Origin: Sphingomonas sp. Leaf21
GTDB lineage: Bacteria; Pseudomonadota; Alphaproteobacteria; Sphingomonadales; Sphingomonadaceae
DNA length: 64,000 nt
NCBI RefSeq assembly: GCF_916858675.1
Contig: NZ_CAKASM010000012.1
Coordinates: forward strand, 34,996-98,995
Direction: 5' to 3'
In this document: piece after piece, positions 8,010 to 18,300 of the stretch
Position numbering within the stretch: the stretch's first letter is position 1
Layout: each line of letters opens with the position of its first letter
Translations under genes and position numbers: made by a program
Notes under the pieces: model-generated
Seen by the model: the letters and a program-made list of their open reading frames with translations, nothing else
The model's database searches: none
Told to the model about the DNA's origin: nothing

Positions 8010-8587
8010 GCGCGCGTCGAACCGGCATCGTCGGCACGCCCTTGCTTGACTGGGACGATACGCTCCGCGCCGCCAAGGCAAGGCATCGTCGGCGCGTCCG
8101 GCGGATCGGAATCGGCGCGGTCGGCATCACTCTCGTGCTGTCGACCGTCGCGCTGCCGCCCGCGCCCCGCCTCGTCTGGAACGCGAGCGCCAGCGCGCCG
8201 ATCGGCCTCTATGCGGTTTCCCCCGGCACTGCCGCACACCCTGGCGACATGGTGGTCGCCCGGCCGCCCGAGCCCCATCGGCGGCTCGCTGCCACGCGCC
8301 GCTACGTGCCCCTGAACGTGCCGCTGGTGAAGCGGGTCTCGGCTACTGTCGGTGACGAAGTCTGCGCGCTAGGGCGCCAAGTCTTCGTCAACGGGCGGCC
8401 GGTCGCCGAGCGCCTGGACGTTGATCGCGCGGGGCGTTCGTTGCCGCAATGGTCGGGGTGCCGGCGGCTGCGCGGGGACCAGCGCTTCCTCCTGATGGAC
8501 GCGCCCGCATCGTTCGATGGGCGCTATTTCGGGGTGACTGAGGGCTCCGATATCGTCGGCAAGGCACGACTGCTATGGGCGCGGTGA
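8006..8587 (+). CDS. traF: TraF-type S26 signal peptidase of conjugation
   Basis: The 193-residue protein has one N-terminal membrane segment (IGIGAVGITLVLSTVALPP). NASASAPIGLYAV follows, with the catalytic Ser of the S26C/TraF family before A-P-I-G-L-Y, and PLVKRVSATVGD holds the catalytic Lys. DGRYFG near the end matches the family's terminal box. TraF peptidases mature the conjugative pilin, in some systems by cyclisation. It overlaps the neighbours at both ends, placing it in the transfer operon. Family certain; exact substrate inferred. Confidence 0.85.
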   Translation: MSARRTGIVGTPLLDWDDTLRAAKARHRRRVRRIGIGAVGITLVLSTVALPPAPRLVWNASASAPIGLYAVSPGTAAHPGDMVVARPPEPHRRLAATRRYVPLNVPLVKRVSATVGDEVCALGRQVFVNGRPVAERLDVDRAGRSLPQWSGCRRLRGDQRFLLMDAPASFDGRYFGVTEGSDIVGKARLLWAR

Positions 8588-9189
8588 GGCTCTGGATCGT
8601 CGCCGCGTCGGCCCTCTATGCTGGTCCCGCGCACGCGGAAACGGTCGCCGACTGGCGTACCTACATCGTCGAGGCCTCGAGCCGTTTCGGCGTGCCGACC
8701 TCGTGGATCGAGCGCGTCATGCATGCCGAGAGTGGTGGGCGCACAATGCTCGACGGGCGTCCGATCCGCTCCTCGGCGGGGGCCATGGGCTTGATGCAAT
8801 TGATGCCCGGCACTTGGGCGGACATGCGCGCCCGGCTCGGCCTCGGCGGCAATCCCGACGACCCGCGCGACAACATCCTCGCCGGCACGCTCTACCTGCG
8901 GCTGATGTACGATCGGTTCGGCTATCCCGGCCTGTTCGCCGCGTACAATGCCGGGCCGGGGCGCTATGCCGACTATCTCGCGGGACACGCTCGCCTGCCG
9001 GCCGAGACGGCGGCCTACCTCACCCGAGTCGCGCCGCCGTCCGGCCAAGTTACGGTGCCGATAAAGGTCCCACCGCCATCACTGTTCGCCGTGCGCAGGG
9101 AGGTGCCGGTGGTCGATCCAAGCAGTGTGCAATCGGCTGTCGGATCGTCGATTTTTGTCGCGCTGTCGAAGGCGGATCGAGCGCGATGA
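8575..9189 (+). CDS. Conjugative lytic transglycosylase (SLT domain, VirB1/TrbN-like)
   Basis: The 204-residue protein starts with a short signal peptide (RLWIVAASALYAGPAHA). The SLT domain shows the catalytic Glu in VMHAESGG, then GAMGLMQLMPGTW and FAAYNAGPGRY, all hallmarks of goose-lysozyme-like transglycosylases. In conjugative elements these enzymes open the peptidoglycan for the mating apparatus. The gene overlaps traF by 13 nt. The C-terminal 60 residues lack a recognised domain. Confidence 0.88.
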   Translation: MGAVRLWIVAASALYAGPAHAETVADWRTYIVEASSRFGVPTSWIERVMHAESGGRTMLDGRPIRSSAGAMGLMQLMPGTWADMRARLGLGGNPDDPRDNILAGTLYLRLMYDRFGYPGLFAAYNAGPGRYADYLAGHARLPAETAAYLTRVAPPSGQVTVPIKVPPPSLFAVRREVPVVDPSSVQSAVGSSIFVALSKADRAR

Positions 9190-9753
9190 GGCTCACATAT
9201 TCGCTCCACGGCGCGCTACTTCGCCACCATCCTTCTAGCTGCTTGGCCGCCCTCCCGACGCTGTTCCCGATGGTGAGGATGACCACGCGGAAGGTCGTCA
9301 TGGGCATGGCCGAGGGCGCAGGTGCGGCGTCGGACCGCGAGATGAACGCATCGTGCGCTTGGGTGGAATGGCCGTCTGGACACAGTGCCGGCAAGGCGTT
9401 GGCACACCGGTTTCTGGCGACCGGGGAAGCGGCGTTCCGCTGGAATACATGCGGCAAGGAAGGCCAGGCCGGGCGCACGATATCACGCTCGAAGCGCACG
9501 CATCGCGAGCTTTCTTGGCGGGATAGACGGCGGCGGCTCGGCGGCGGTTCTGCCCCATTTTCGAGCCTGGGAGATGCAAAGGAAGGGAGGAAGGGGAAAC
9601 AAGATAAAGGCAGTGTCTCGCGACCCTGCATAAGTGATTGTCTGCACATCCTTTTTTCAGGAGACGTCCGCTTGCGGCTGCGAGACAGTCCTGCAAGGAA
9701 TGGCGCAAATGCGTCATTTCCGCCCCGAAATCGCGAGACTTCGGGGCATTTCG
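9190..9753 (+). other. Gene-free 564 bp before the relaxase; candidate oriT region
   Basis: No convincing coding frame is present. Two dyads lie in the last 150 bp: TGTCTCGC (9614-9621) with GCGAGACA (9680-9687), and GCCCCGAA (9722-9729) with TTCGGGGC (9740-9747), the latter ending 6 nt before the relaxase ATG. A purine-rich tract precedes them. Origins of transfer commonly lie directly upstream of the relaxase gene and contain such inverted repeats; the nic site cannot be identified by eye. Confidence 0.4.
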
Positions 9754-11718
9754 ATGCCTGACGACGACTTCAAGCCGAAGCTCGGAAGGAGCCGGAGCAA
9801 GAACGGCAAGCGCGCCACCAAGTATGGCGGGCGCATCCTCGCCGCGGCGCGGCTCGCCGGCACGAAGACCGGGGTGAAGGCGAGACGCTTCGACGGCAGC
9901 CGGATCGGGCGCGGCGCGAGCGTCGGCCGGCTGCTTTCGAGCCGTGATCGATTTACAGGCATGCGCGCGCGGCGGGCGGTGGTGAAGGCCAGCCTGATTC
10001 GGCTTCGCGGGAAAGGCGGCCAGGCCGCCCGCGCCCACATGCGCTACATCCAGCGCGACGGGGTCACGCGTGAGGGCCTGCCGGGCGAGCTCTACGGTCC
10101 CGAGACCGACCGCGCCGACGGCGACGATTTCCTCAGGCGCACTGCCGGCGACCGGCACCAGTTCCGCTTCATCGTGTCGGCCGAGGACGGCGCCGAATAT
10201 CCGGACCTCAAACCCTATGTCCGCCGCCTGATGGCGCAGGTCGAGCAAGACCTCGGCACCAAGCTCGACTGGGTCGCGGTCGACCATTTCAATACCGAGC
10301 GCCCGCACACCCATATCGTGCTGCGCGGCGTCGACGATCGGGGCGACAACCTGGTCATCGCGCGCGAGTATATATCGCACGGTCTGCGAGAGCGCGCGTC
10401 CGAGCTGGTGACGCTCGATCTCGGCCCCCGCACCGATCGCGAGATCGAGGACCGCTTGCGCCACGATGTCGATCAGGAGCGGTTGACCGCGATCGACCGT
10501 CGCCTGTTGCGGCGGATGGATGCCGATCGCACCGTGTCGCCGGCGGACAATGATCCCTTCCAGCAGTCGATCGCGGCGAGTCGGTTGCGCAAGCTCAAGG
10601 CGATGGACCTGGCCGAAGATCTGGGTGGCGGCCGCTACCGGCTGGCGGAAGGGCTTGAGGACACGCTGCGTCGCATGGGCGAGCGCGGTGACATCATCCG
10701 GCTCATGCAGCGCGAACTGACCGCCCGCCGGCTCGACCGCGCCGGGGTCGAGCAGGTTATCGCCATGGAGTTACGCGAACCGCTCGTTGGACGTGTGATC
10801 CACCGCGGCTTTTCCGATGAGCATCGTGATCGCCATTACATGATGATCGATGGCATCGATGGTCGTGTCCATTATGTCGACATCGGCCGCGGCGACGCAA
10901 CGCCATCCGTGCCAGAGGGCGCCACGGTGCGGATCGAGCCGACCAAGGCCCCGGCGAGCCAGGCGGATCATACGGTCGATACCATCGCCCGTGCCCATGG
11001 CGGTCGCTACTCGGTCGACCTGCACCTGCGCCATGATCCCGGTGCGAGCGAGGCGTTCGCGGCCAGCCATGTGCGGCGGCTGGAAGCGATGCGCCGCGCG
11101 GGCGCCGGACCGGATCGGTTGGCGGATGGTAGCTGGTCAATACCCGAGGATCATCTTGTCCGCGCCGAGGGGTTTGCGCAGCGCCAGCAGCGCGACCGCC
11201 CCGTCGCGCTGTCAATATTGTCGTCGCGGCAAGTCGGCGACCTCTCCACGGTCGAAGCGCCAACGTGGCTCGATAGGGGACTGGCGACCGGTATCGGCGA
11301 CCCAGTGCGCGATGCAGGCTTCGGGCGAGAGGTGCGGACAGCGATGGCCGCGCGGAGGCAGTGGCTGATCGAGCAGCAATTGGCGACAGGCGAAGGCCGG
11401 GAATTTCGGCTGCGCAATGGCGCGCTGGATGAGCTTGGCCGGCGTGAGATGCGCGATGCCGGCGGCCGGCTCGCCCAGCAGTTCGGCAAGCCGTTCGAAC
11501 CGGCGCAAAACGGGGACCGCATCGAGGGCGTGATCGCACGTCGCGTTGACCTGGAAAGCGGAAGCTACGCCGTTGTCGAACGGTCGCGGGATTTCACGCT
11601 TGTACCATGGCGTGATGTGCTGGAGCGCAACATCGGCAAGGCCACTTCGGGGATCATGCGAGCGGACGGCATCAGTTGGCAGTTCGGGCGAGGACGATCA
11701 GGTCCAACTATCGGATGA
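9754..11718 (+). CDS. VirD2-like relaxase/mobilization nuclease (DUF3363)
   Basis: The 654-residue protein begins MPDDDFKPKLGRSRSKNGKR. Its N-terminal third has the relaxase fold elements: RAHMRYIQRDGV, HQFRFIVSAEDGAEY, and the metal-binding histidine motif FNTERPHTHIVLRG. The rest is the DUF3363 extension (HVRRLEAMRRAG, and near the C-terminus FTLVPWRDVLE). It should nick oriT, stay covalently attached to the 5' end and lead transfer. An in-frame extension to 9634 exists, but ATG 9754 matches the family start. In related elements a TraG/VirD4 coupling-protein gene follows; here a defence island follows instead. Confidence 0.88.
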   Translation: MPDDDFKPKLGRSRSKNGKRATKYGGRILAAARLAGTKTGVKARRFDGSRIGRGASVGRLLSSRDRFTGMRARRAVVKASLIRLRGKGGQAARAHMRYIQRDGVTREGLPGELYGPETDRADGDDFLRRTAGDRHQFRFIVSAEDGAEYPDLKPYVRRLMAQVEQDLGTKLDWVAVDHFNTERPHTHIVLRGVDDRGDNLVIAREYISHGLRERASELVTLDLGPRTDREIEDRLRHDVDQERLTAIDRRLLRRMDADRTVSPADNDPFQQSIAASRLRKLKAMDLAEDLGGGRYRLAEGLEDTLRRMGERGDIIRLMQRELTARRLDRAGVEQVIAMELREPLVGRVIHRGFSDEHRDRHYMMIDGIDGRVHYVDIGRGDATPSVPEGATVRIEPTKAPASQADHTVDTIARAHGGRYSVDLHLRHDPGASEAFAASHVRRLEAMRRAGAGPDRLADGSWSIPEDHLVRAEGFAQRQQRDRPVALSILSSRQVGDLSTVEAPTWLDRGLATGIGDPVRDAGFGREVRTAMAARRQWLIEQQLATGEGREFRLRNGALDELGRREMRDAGGRLAQQFGKPFEPAQNGDRIEGVIARRVDLESGSYAVVERSRDFTLVPWRDVLERNIGKATSGIMRADGISWQFGRGRSGPTIG

Positions 11719-11940
11719 GGGATGTCAACTCGCCGATCCGCTGCCGAACTGAAAACTGGTCCGCTCGCAGAAAAGATTTTGTGTATGCCGGGTCTCTAGA
11801 GCAGCAGACGACCACTGATCCAGGAGGAGGAGGACCAGCGCCACGCATAAGCCGCAAGATTCACGAACTTTTTAGTCGTCTCGCCCAACCTGGCCAGCGA
11901 GTGTCGATCGTCATTGACCAACCGGCTCTTTGGCTGGAAC

Positions 11941-13803
11941 ATGTCGGAAACTTGGGGGCGAAGCTTGGCGGCAAATCCGAACGTGGCGGCATGGGTGCGG
12001 TTTTTGCGCAACTACGGGCCGATTCCCACCAACGACAATATGTACGACGAGTCGATTCAGCGCGCACTCCGTCGGCACAGAATTCGTCCGATCACCTTGC
12101 CGGCGCCGTTGCGCGATGAACTCGTCGCGATGTTCAAAGGCGACCAGCCGGTTTCGCATATCATCACTGGTACGGCGGGCGATGGTAAGACCTATCACTG
12201 CCGCGAGGTCTGGGTCGCGCTCGGCGGAGACGTCGCTGCTTGGAACCAGGGCGACAAGATCCAACGGCTCGCACTCGGCGACCGCACGCTCGTCATCGTC
12301 AAAGACTTGAGCGAGCTGCGCGACGATGAAAGCAGCGATCTCATTGCCGAGTTTGCCCGCGATGTCGCGGATCCGTCGACGACCACTTTTTACCTCTTCG
12401 CCGCCAATCACGGCCAGCTTCTCGAAAAGCTCAAATCCGTCCCCGACACCGACGCCATCGCACGCGTCAGCAAAGTTGTCGAGGATCTGCTCGTGATCGG
12501 CATCACCAGCGATCCGGGCATCGCGCTCGATCTGACCGACCTCAGCCGCTCGCCGGCCGCCACGATGGCGATGGCGATCATCGACGAGGTCACCGGTCAC
12601 GAAGGCTGGGCGGGGTGTGAAAGCTGCGCCGCGAACATCGATGTGAGCTGCCCGATCTTCGAGAACCGCCGCCGCCTAGTCGGCGATGAGCTCGAGGATC
12701 CATTCAAGCGCCGGCTGACCGCTCTCATCGAATTGAGCGAGCGCAACGGCAGCCATTTCCCGGTACGGCAATTGCTGGCGCTCGTCACCAACGCCATTCT
12801 GGGACACCCCGATGCGCGCGACGGATTAATGAGCTGCGACGATGTCACACGGATAGCAGCCTCGGGCAAGGCCGATCTTGCCAGCATCTATCGCAACATC
12901 TTTGGCGAGAATCTAAAGCCCAGCAAAGCCGAAAAGACCGAGCTGTTCCGCAAGCTGAACGCCTTCGGTATCGGGGCCGAAACCAGCAACCGCGTCGACA
13001 ATCTGCTGGTCTACGGCGCGGACGACCCGATTCATGCCGCCGACTATGCCGCACTCGTGCTCAACGACCCGGTCTATGGCGCGACACCGGCCTATGCCAT
13101 GGCGCAACGGACCTATTTGGAAGGCGCCGACGATGGCGATCGCACCGGCTTTTTGAATGTGCTGCGCGCGCAGCGCCAGCGGCTCTTCTTCACCATGCCC
13201 GAGGGACGGGTCGACGACTACGCGCTCTGGGATCTCACCGTCTTTCGCTATGCCGGGCTCTATCTCGAGGTCGCCGAAAAGATTGCGGCGCGCCAGGCCG
13301 TGCCACGAACCGCGCTCAACATGGTCGTGCGCGGCCTCAACCGCATTTTCACCGGCATGCTCGTGCAGAACCAAGATGAGCTCGTGCTCGCCACCTCGGG
13401 CAGCTATTCGCAGTCGAAACGCAGCCCACTTCTCGACGAGCTGATCTCGGTCCCGCGCTCAGGCGGCGAGGAGGTCTGCATCGTTTCCGACCCCGTCGAC
13501 GGCTCGTTCGGCGTGATGGTGAAGCTCGTGCGCGGCAACGAGATCCCGCCGGTGTTTCTGTCCTTGTCGCCGACGCGCTTCGAGTTCCTCGGCCGCGTTG
13601 CCGAAGGTGCGCTGCCGAGCAGCTTTTCGCTCGAATGCCATGAGGATCTACTGGCATTCAAGGCGCGCCTGCTGCGCGAAACCGAAAACCGCCGCCGGCT
13701 CGATGGGGATGACGAGGACGGCGATGGCGAGCTTGTGTTGCGCTTTATCGAACTCAATGCCGATGGCCGCGCGCAGCCGCGCCGCGTGATCGTACGGGTA
13801 TGA
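11941..13803 (+). CDS. sspF: SspF-like (DptF-like) P-loop ATPase of phosphorothioation-dependent restriction
   Basis: The 620-residue protein has a Walker A motif GTAGDGKT at residues 77-84. A cysteine cluster, C-x2-C-x7-C (C226, C229, C237, in WAGCESCAANIDVSCPIF), may bind zinc. These are the signature of DptF/SspF, the first gene of the three-gene restriction modules linked to phosphorothioate modification. ATG 11941 is chosen over TTG 11914. It overlaps sspG by ATGA and heads a five-gene plus-strand run. Known SspFGH modules damage unmodified phage DNA; the individual role of SspF is presumed to be energy supply or assembly. Confidence 0.8.
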   Translation: MSETWGRSLAANPNVAAWVRFLRNYGPIPTNDNMYDESIQRALRRHRIRPITLPAPLRDELVAMFKGDQPVSHIITGTAGDGKTYHCREVWVALGGDVAAWNQGDKIQRLALGDRTLVIVKDLSELRDDESSDLIAEFARDVADPSTTTFYLFAANHGQLLEKLKSVPDTDAIARVSKVVEDLLVIGITSDPGIALDLTDLSRSPAATMAMAIIDEVTGHEGWAGCESCAANIDVSCPIFENRRRLVGDELEDPFKRRLTALIELSERNGSHFPVRQLLALVTNAILGHPDARDGLMSCDDVTRIAASGKADLASIYRNIFGENLKPSKAEKTELFRKLNAFGIGAETSNRVDNLLVYGADDPIHAADYAALVLNDPVYGATPAYAMAQRTYLEGADDGDRTGFLNVLRAQRQRLFFTMPEGRVDDYALWDLTVFRYAGLYLEVAEKIAARQAVPRTALNMVVRGLNRIFTGMLVQNQDELVLATSGSYSQSKRSPLLDELISVPRSGGEEVCIVSDPVDGSFGVMVKLVRGNEIPPVFLSLSPTRFEFLGRVAEGALPSSFSLECHEDLLAFKARLLRETENRRRLDGDDEDGDGELVLRFIELNADGRAQPRRVIVRV

Positions 13804-15347
13804 CCATGGAAATTTTGCCCCGTCCGACCGAATTCGAGGACCGCGCTGGTCCCGCTTTTTGGATCGACGAAGCGATCTGGGGACACCGCTTGCATGACGA
13901 GCAGGCGCCGTGGCTGATCTTTCTCGAGTTCATGAACGTGCTTCTCGCCGAGCATCGCGCGGGGCAGGCGCTCCGCGAGGACCGCTTGAACAGCCTCTCG
14001 TACAAGCCGCAGTTGCAGCTTCATCTGCGCAACCTCGTCTTCAACAACCCGCATGTCATGACGGTCAGGGCCGAAGCGCGCTCCGACGAGGCGGCCTGGT
14101 CGATGTGGCTCGAGAAAATGGCCGAGAGCACCGGCGGGATCGACCGGCCCGACTTCAGCTACTTGCGCGATCGCTTCGAGAGCTTCGACGATTTCGCCGC
14201 CGTGCTCGACTTCCTGCAGGGTTCGGCGATCGAAGGCACCAGTAACAAGCGTTGGAGCTCGAAATTCGTCTTCCCGTTCGGCCCGCACGCGCTCTACGAG
14301 GACGTCAATGTCAAGCCGAGCGGCAGCGTCTCCAACGACCGGCGCTTCTTCGCGCGCAGCGGCGAACTGCTCTATCTAATGCTCGCGCGCAGCCGGCATG
14401 CCGACGCGTTGCGCGGAGCTCTGGTGTCGAAGTTTCTTGAGAGCCCGGCGCCCTATGACAGCATGGCGCTGGCGCTGCAGGGCGAGCCCCAGCTCGCCAA
14501 GCAGGAACGCGCCGGCGCCTATCTGCCCTGCTCAAGCCATCCGATCTTCGATCGTCTCGCGAGCGACTGGCTGGCGATTCTTAATCTGCCGATCCCGGCG
14601 CACGACGCGATCCCGCATCTCGTCGCGATGACCGGCTTGAACTTGATCCTCTACCAACTCGACCGCGCGCGCGAACTGCTCGATCGGCCACCGATCACAT
14701 TAGTGTGCGAGATCGTATCGCCTCGCAAATCGGTCGTGCGCGACCTGTCGGCTGATAGCTACCAGCACAACAACATGCTGCCGCAACAAGCGATCGAGCG
14801 GTTCGTGCGCCGCGTCACGGAGACCGATGCGTGGGAGGCGGCGCTCGCCTCCGACGACCCCACCCTGAACGCGACCGATATCCTGAAACGCGAGTTCGGC
14901 TGGCCCGATAGCGACGATGACGAACTCACCGCTGAGCCGCGCGACTTCGTAGACAAGCTCGTCGAGCGGGCGACGGTTCGCCACAAGCAGCATGTCGGCA
15001 AGATTCATATGACCTGGTCGCGCGCAATCGGACTGTCGTCTCGCCGGTCGAGCCGGCGCGTCCGCTACGCACCCACCGACCGGCTGCTTAAGACCTTGGT
15101 CATCGCCTGTGTCGGCGAGCGGCTCGAATTCAAGGATTTCCTCGTTCGCATCCATGAGCGCTACGGCTTTGTAATCGGCGATGCGCAAGCGCGGTCCTTC
15201 ATCGATGCCGGCACCGCCGATCAGGAAGATTTTTCCGACAATGCGCACCGGTTGGAAGAGCGACTCGCGAGTCTCGGTCTTCTGAAGCGGCTGTCCGACA
15301 GCTGCGCCTATGTTGAAAATCCCTTCCAGCGAGCACAAGCCGCGTGA
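13800..15347 (+). CDS. sspG: SspG-like (DptG-like) restriction-module protein
   Basis: The 515-residue protein has no catalytic motif I can name. It is assigned by its strict position between the sspF-like ATPase and the giant sspH-like translocase, overlapping both (ATGA and GTGA), and by a size matching the middle gene of DptFGH/SspFGH modules. A conserved-looking C-terminal segment TDRLLKTLVIACVGERLEFKD suggests a helical protein-interaction or winged-helix tail. Probably a structural partner of SspF and SspH. Function inferred only from context. Confidence 0.65.
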   Translation: MTMEILPRPTEFEDRAGPAFWIDEAIWGHRLHDEQAPWLIFLEFMNVLLAEHRAGQALREDRLNSLSYKPQLQLHLRNLVFNNPHVMTVRAEARSDEAAWSMWLEKMAESTGGIDRPDFSYLRDRFESFDDFAAVLDFLQGSAIEGTSNKRWSSKFVFPFGPHALYEDVNVKPSGSVSNDRRFFARSGELLYLMLARSRHADALRGALVSKFLESPAPYDSMALALQGEPQLAKQERAGAYLPCSSHPIFDRLASDWLAILNLPIPAHDAIPHLVAMTGLNLILYQLDRARELLDRPPITLVCEIVSPRKSVVRDLSADSYQHNNMLPQQAIERFVRRVTETDAWEAALASDDPTLNATDILKREFGWPDSDDDELTAEPRDFVDKLVERATVRHKQHVGKIHMTWSRAIGLSSRRSSRRVRYAPTDRLLKTLVIACVGERLEFKDFLVRIHERYGFVIGDAQARSFIDAGTADQEDFSDNAHRLEERLASLGLLKRLSDSCAYVENPFQRAQAA

Positions 15348-18300
15348 CCCCCTCAGATCTGATCGGCGCCGCTGGCGCCACATCCATTCGCCTGCGCCTC
15401 GACGCGCTGACCGCCGAGGATGAGCTCGCCCGCTATCTGCTCGACCGATTGACTGGTGAACAGGTCGCCGCGATCACGCGCGCGCTGCTTGCAGATCCCG
15501 TTGCGGTGGACAAGTTGATGATCGCGTTGCCGCGTGATCTCGTCGGTCCGTTCGGGCTTCCCGAGACGGTCATCACCGACGAGCGCACCGTCCGTGTCCG
15601 CAACTCGGCGTGCGACAAGCCAGCGATGCTGCTCGCCAATACCGATGACGACCAGGGGGCCTCACTCGGCGACGTGACGCTGATCGGCGCCAAGCAGCTG
15701 ACCCAGGACCCCGAGTCCTGGGTCGATGCCGCTGCGGCCGGGCTGGGTCTCAGCGACGGGCAGATCGCCGGCTGGAAGGCGGCATTGCGGGGTCTCAATA
15801 GCGCCGATGACTGGACCCTGCACCAGATCGGCACCTATGTCGCGATGACCCGGGAGCGGATCGAAACCGACGCCGTCCCTGTCGCGCTGGCGCTAGGCTG
15901 GGCACTTCCGGCGCTGCGCCTGCCGCGCGACAGCGGCTATTTCATGGGGCTCGGCGACAAGGATCGCGAGCAGCCGCGCCGCTGGAAAAAGCTGTTCGAA
16001 AAGCTCGTCTCCGACCGCAAGCCATTATTGGTCAAGCAGCGGCCCAATCGCCAGATCATCGAAGGCGAGGAACTGCGCAGCCAGTTCGACGAGGTGCGCG
16101 ACGATATCCCGGCCGAGGTGCATTCCGCGATCGAGGCGTTCGTCGACACCGCGCCCGGCTGGGGACCCGAGGCCGAAGCGCTCGCGGGCTATGAATGGGA
16201 AGGGCAGAGCGTCCTCCAGCTCTTCTCTGGCATCAAGCTCAAGAGGACCTCGTTCGCGCAGGAAACGATCAACTTTTTCGAGTTCACGCTGCCCGACCGG
16301 CTGAGCCCGGCGGACGAAGAGTATCTTGTCGCGCTCAAGGGGCGCTCGCTCAAGGAAACGCGCGACGACGATCGCGACTTCTTTGAGGCGCATCGCGACG
16401 ATCTCGGCCAGGACAAGGCGCTTCGCGTCAAATGGGAGCGGTTCGTCTTCGGCCGTCCGATCGAATGCACCGACTTTCTCGAAGGCCTATTGCGCGCGAT
16501 CGAGCGATTGTTTGGGCAGGTCAGTCTGGTCGGTGGGCCGCGCAAGCTCGTCATCAAGTCCTCGCGCCGCACCCGTGCGCAATTTCTCGATCTCAATGCC
16601 GATGTCGGTCTCTCCTTCGGGCTGCGCTACCGCGGCCTGCCGGCGCTGATCGGATCGGCGGTTGAATGGGATGTGCCCTATCTCTTCGCTTATGAAGAGC
16701 TGCTCGAGCGCGCCAAGGCGCGGCAGAAGAAATATCGCCGAAATGAATCGACCGCGCGCGGGGCGATCCAGATCAAGTTCGATATCGCGCTGACCGTCGG
16801 CAGCGACAAGGCGACGGTCCAGCTCGTCTGGACCGGGCAGCCCGGCGTGATCGGCCTTGAATTGCCGAAGGATATCGCCCGGCTGCTCAAACGGCCATTC
16901 GTGCGCAGCCAGGTCGCCCGTCTGCCGGTCAGCCGCAAGGGCGCGCTGCAGTCCGTCTCATTGGGCGATGTCGGCACGTTGCAACCCGCCTTCGGCCAGG
17001 ATGCAGGTACGCTCATTCCGCGCACCAATGCCGGCGAAGATATCGCGAAGCTCTTTCCCAAGGCGCTGAAAGCTGCCCGCGACCGCGGGCGGATCGACGC
17101 CGAGGGGATCGCCGCGATCGAAGCAGCCTGGAGCCGCTTTGCCGAGCTTTATGGCGAGGCGCTCATCGCCTTGCAGAGCTCGGGCTATGCCTCAGCGAGC
17201 CTCGTCGCCCAAGCCGAAGCCTATGGCGCGCTGCTCGGCGCCATGCTTCGTCATGCGCCCGGCGACCTCAACCGGCGCGATCTATGGGAGCCGCTGCTCA
17301 GTCTCGGCAGTGTGCGCGTGGTGGGCGGGGCGCCCTCGGCGATCGTCGCGCCCTGGCACCCGCTGCGCCTAGCCGCGAGCGCGTCTAAGATGCGCTCGAT
17401 CGCGGGTCTCGCCGCCTATCTCCTGTCCGACGTCGATGTGAATTTCGGCGACTCGCGACTGTTCTTCGCCGATTTGCGGGACGAGCTCGCGCATCCGCTC
17501 TTCCCCGAGATCGCGGTCGGCTATGACGGCGCCGAAGCCGTGCTGCTCGCCGAAACCAGCACCGTCAACGACTATAGCCTGCTCGAACGCCCGGTCCGCG
17601 ACCCCTCCGAAGCAACCACCGACGTCGATCCGGCCGAAGCTGCTCGGCAAATCCGCAGCCTGCTCGAACGTTATCTCGACTTGCAGCCGCACGAGCGCTC
17701 AAACTTGAGCATCATGCTCTATAATTGTGATGCGGCCGGGCTTCCGCTCGCGACCGTCAATGCCTTGGGCTCAGTGCAGGACCAGGACGAGGTGCACTGC
17801 AATGTGCTGGTGCGTCACCCTGATCGCACTCGGCTGTCGCGCGTCTATACAGAGCTGCTCGAACGCTCGGAAGGCGATCCCGACGCGGTGGTGGTCAGCG
17901 AAACTTCGCGCAACTTCATGTCCAAGCTGCGCATCGGCATGATGCTCGATAGTGGCACGGCGACCGGAAGCGAGACGCGCGCGATCGACGTCGCCTTCCT
18001 TCACGATGTCGTATCGCGCCAGGCGCGCGAGCAATGGTTTCCGGTACCGGCGATCGCCGACAACCCGCCAATCCTCGAGCATGTCCCGGCGCGCTGGTCT
18101 TATCGGCGTGTCACCGCCGAAGACGAATTGAAGGCAACCAGCTATCTGACCTGTCCGCGCCAGCCCGATACCGGCTGGGCCTATGTCGATGCGGTCGCCA
18201 ATGTCGTGCGGCGCCAGTCGCATGGGCCCGACGAACATTATCTGCCGGCACGGCAGATCTCGTTCCAGGATAGCGGCCTCAAGTCGATGTTCGAAGAGGT

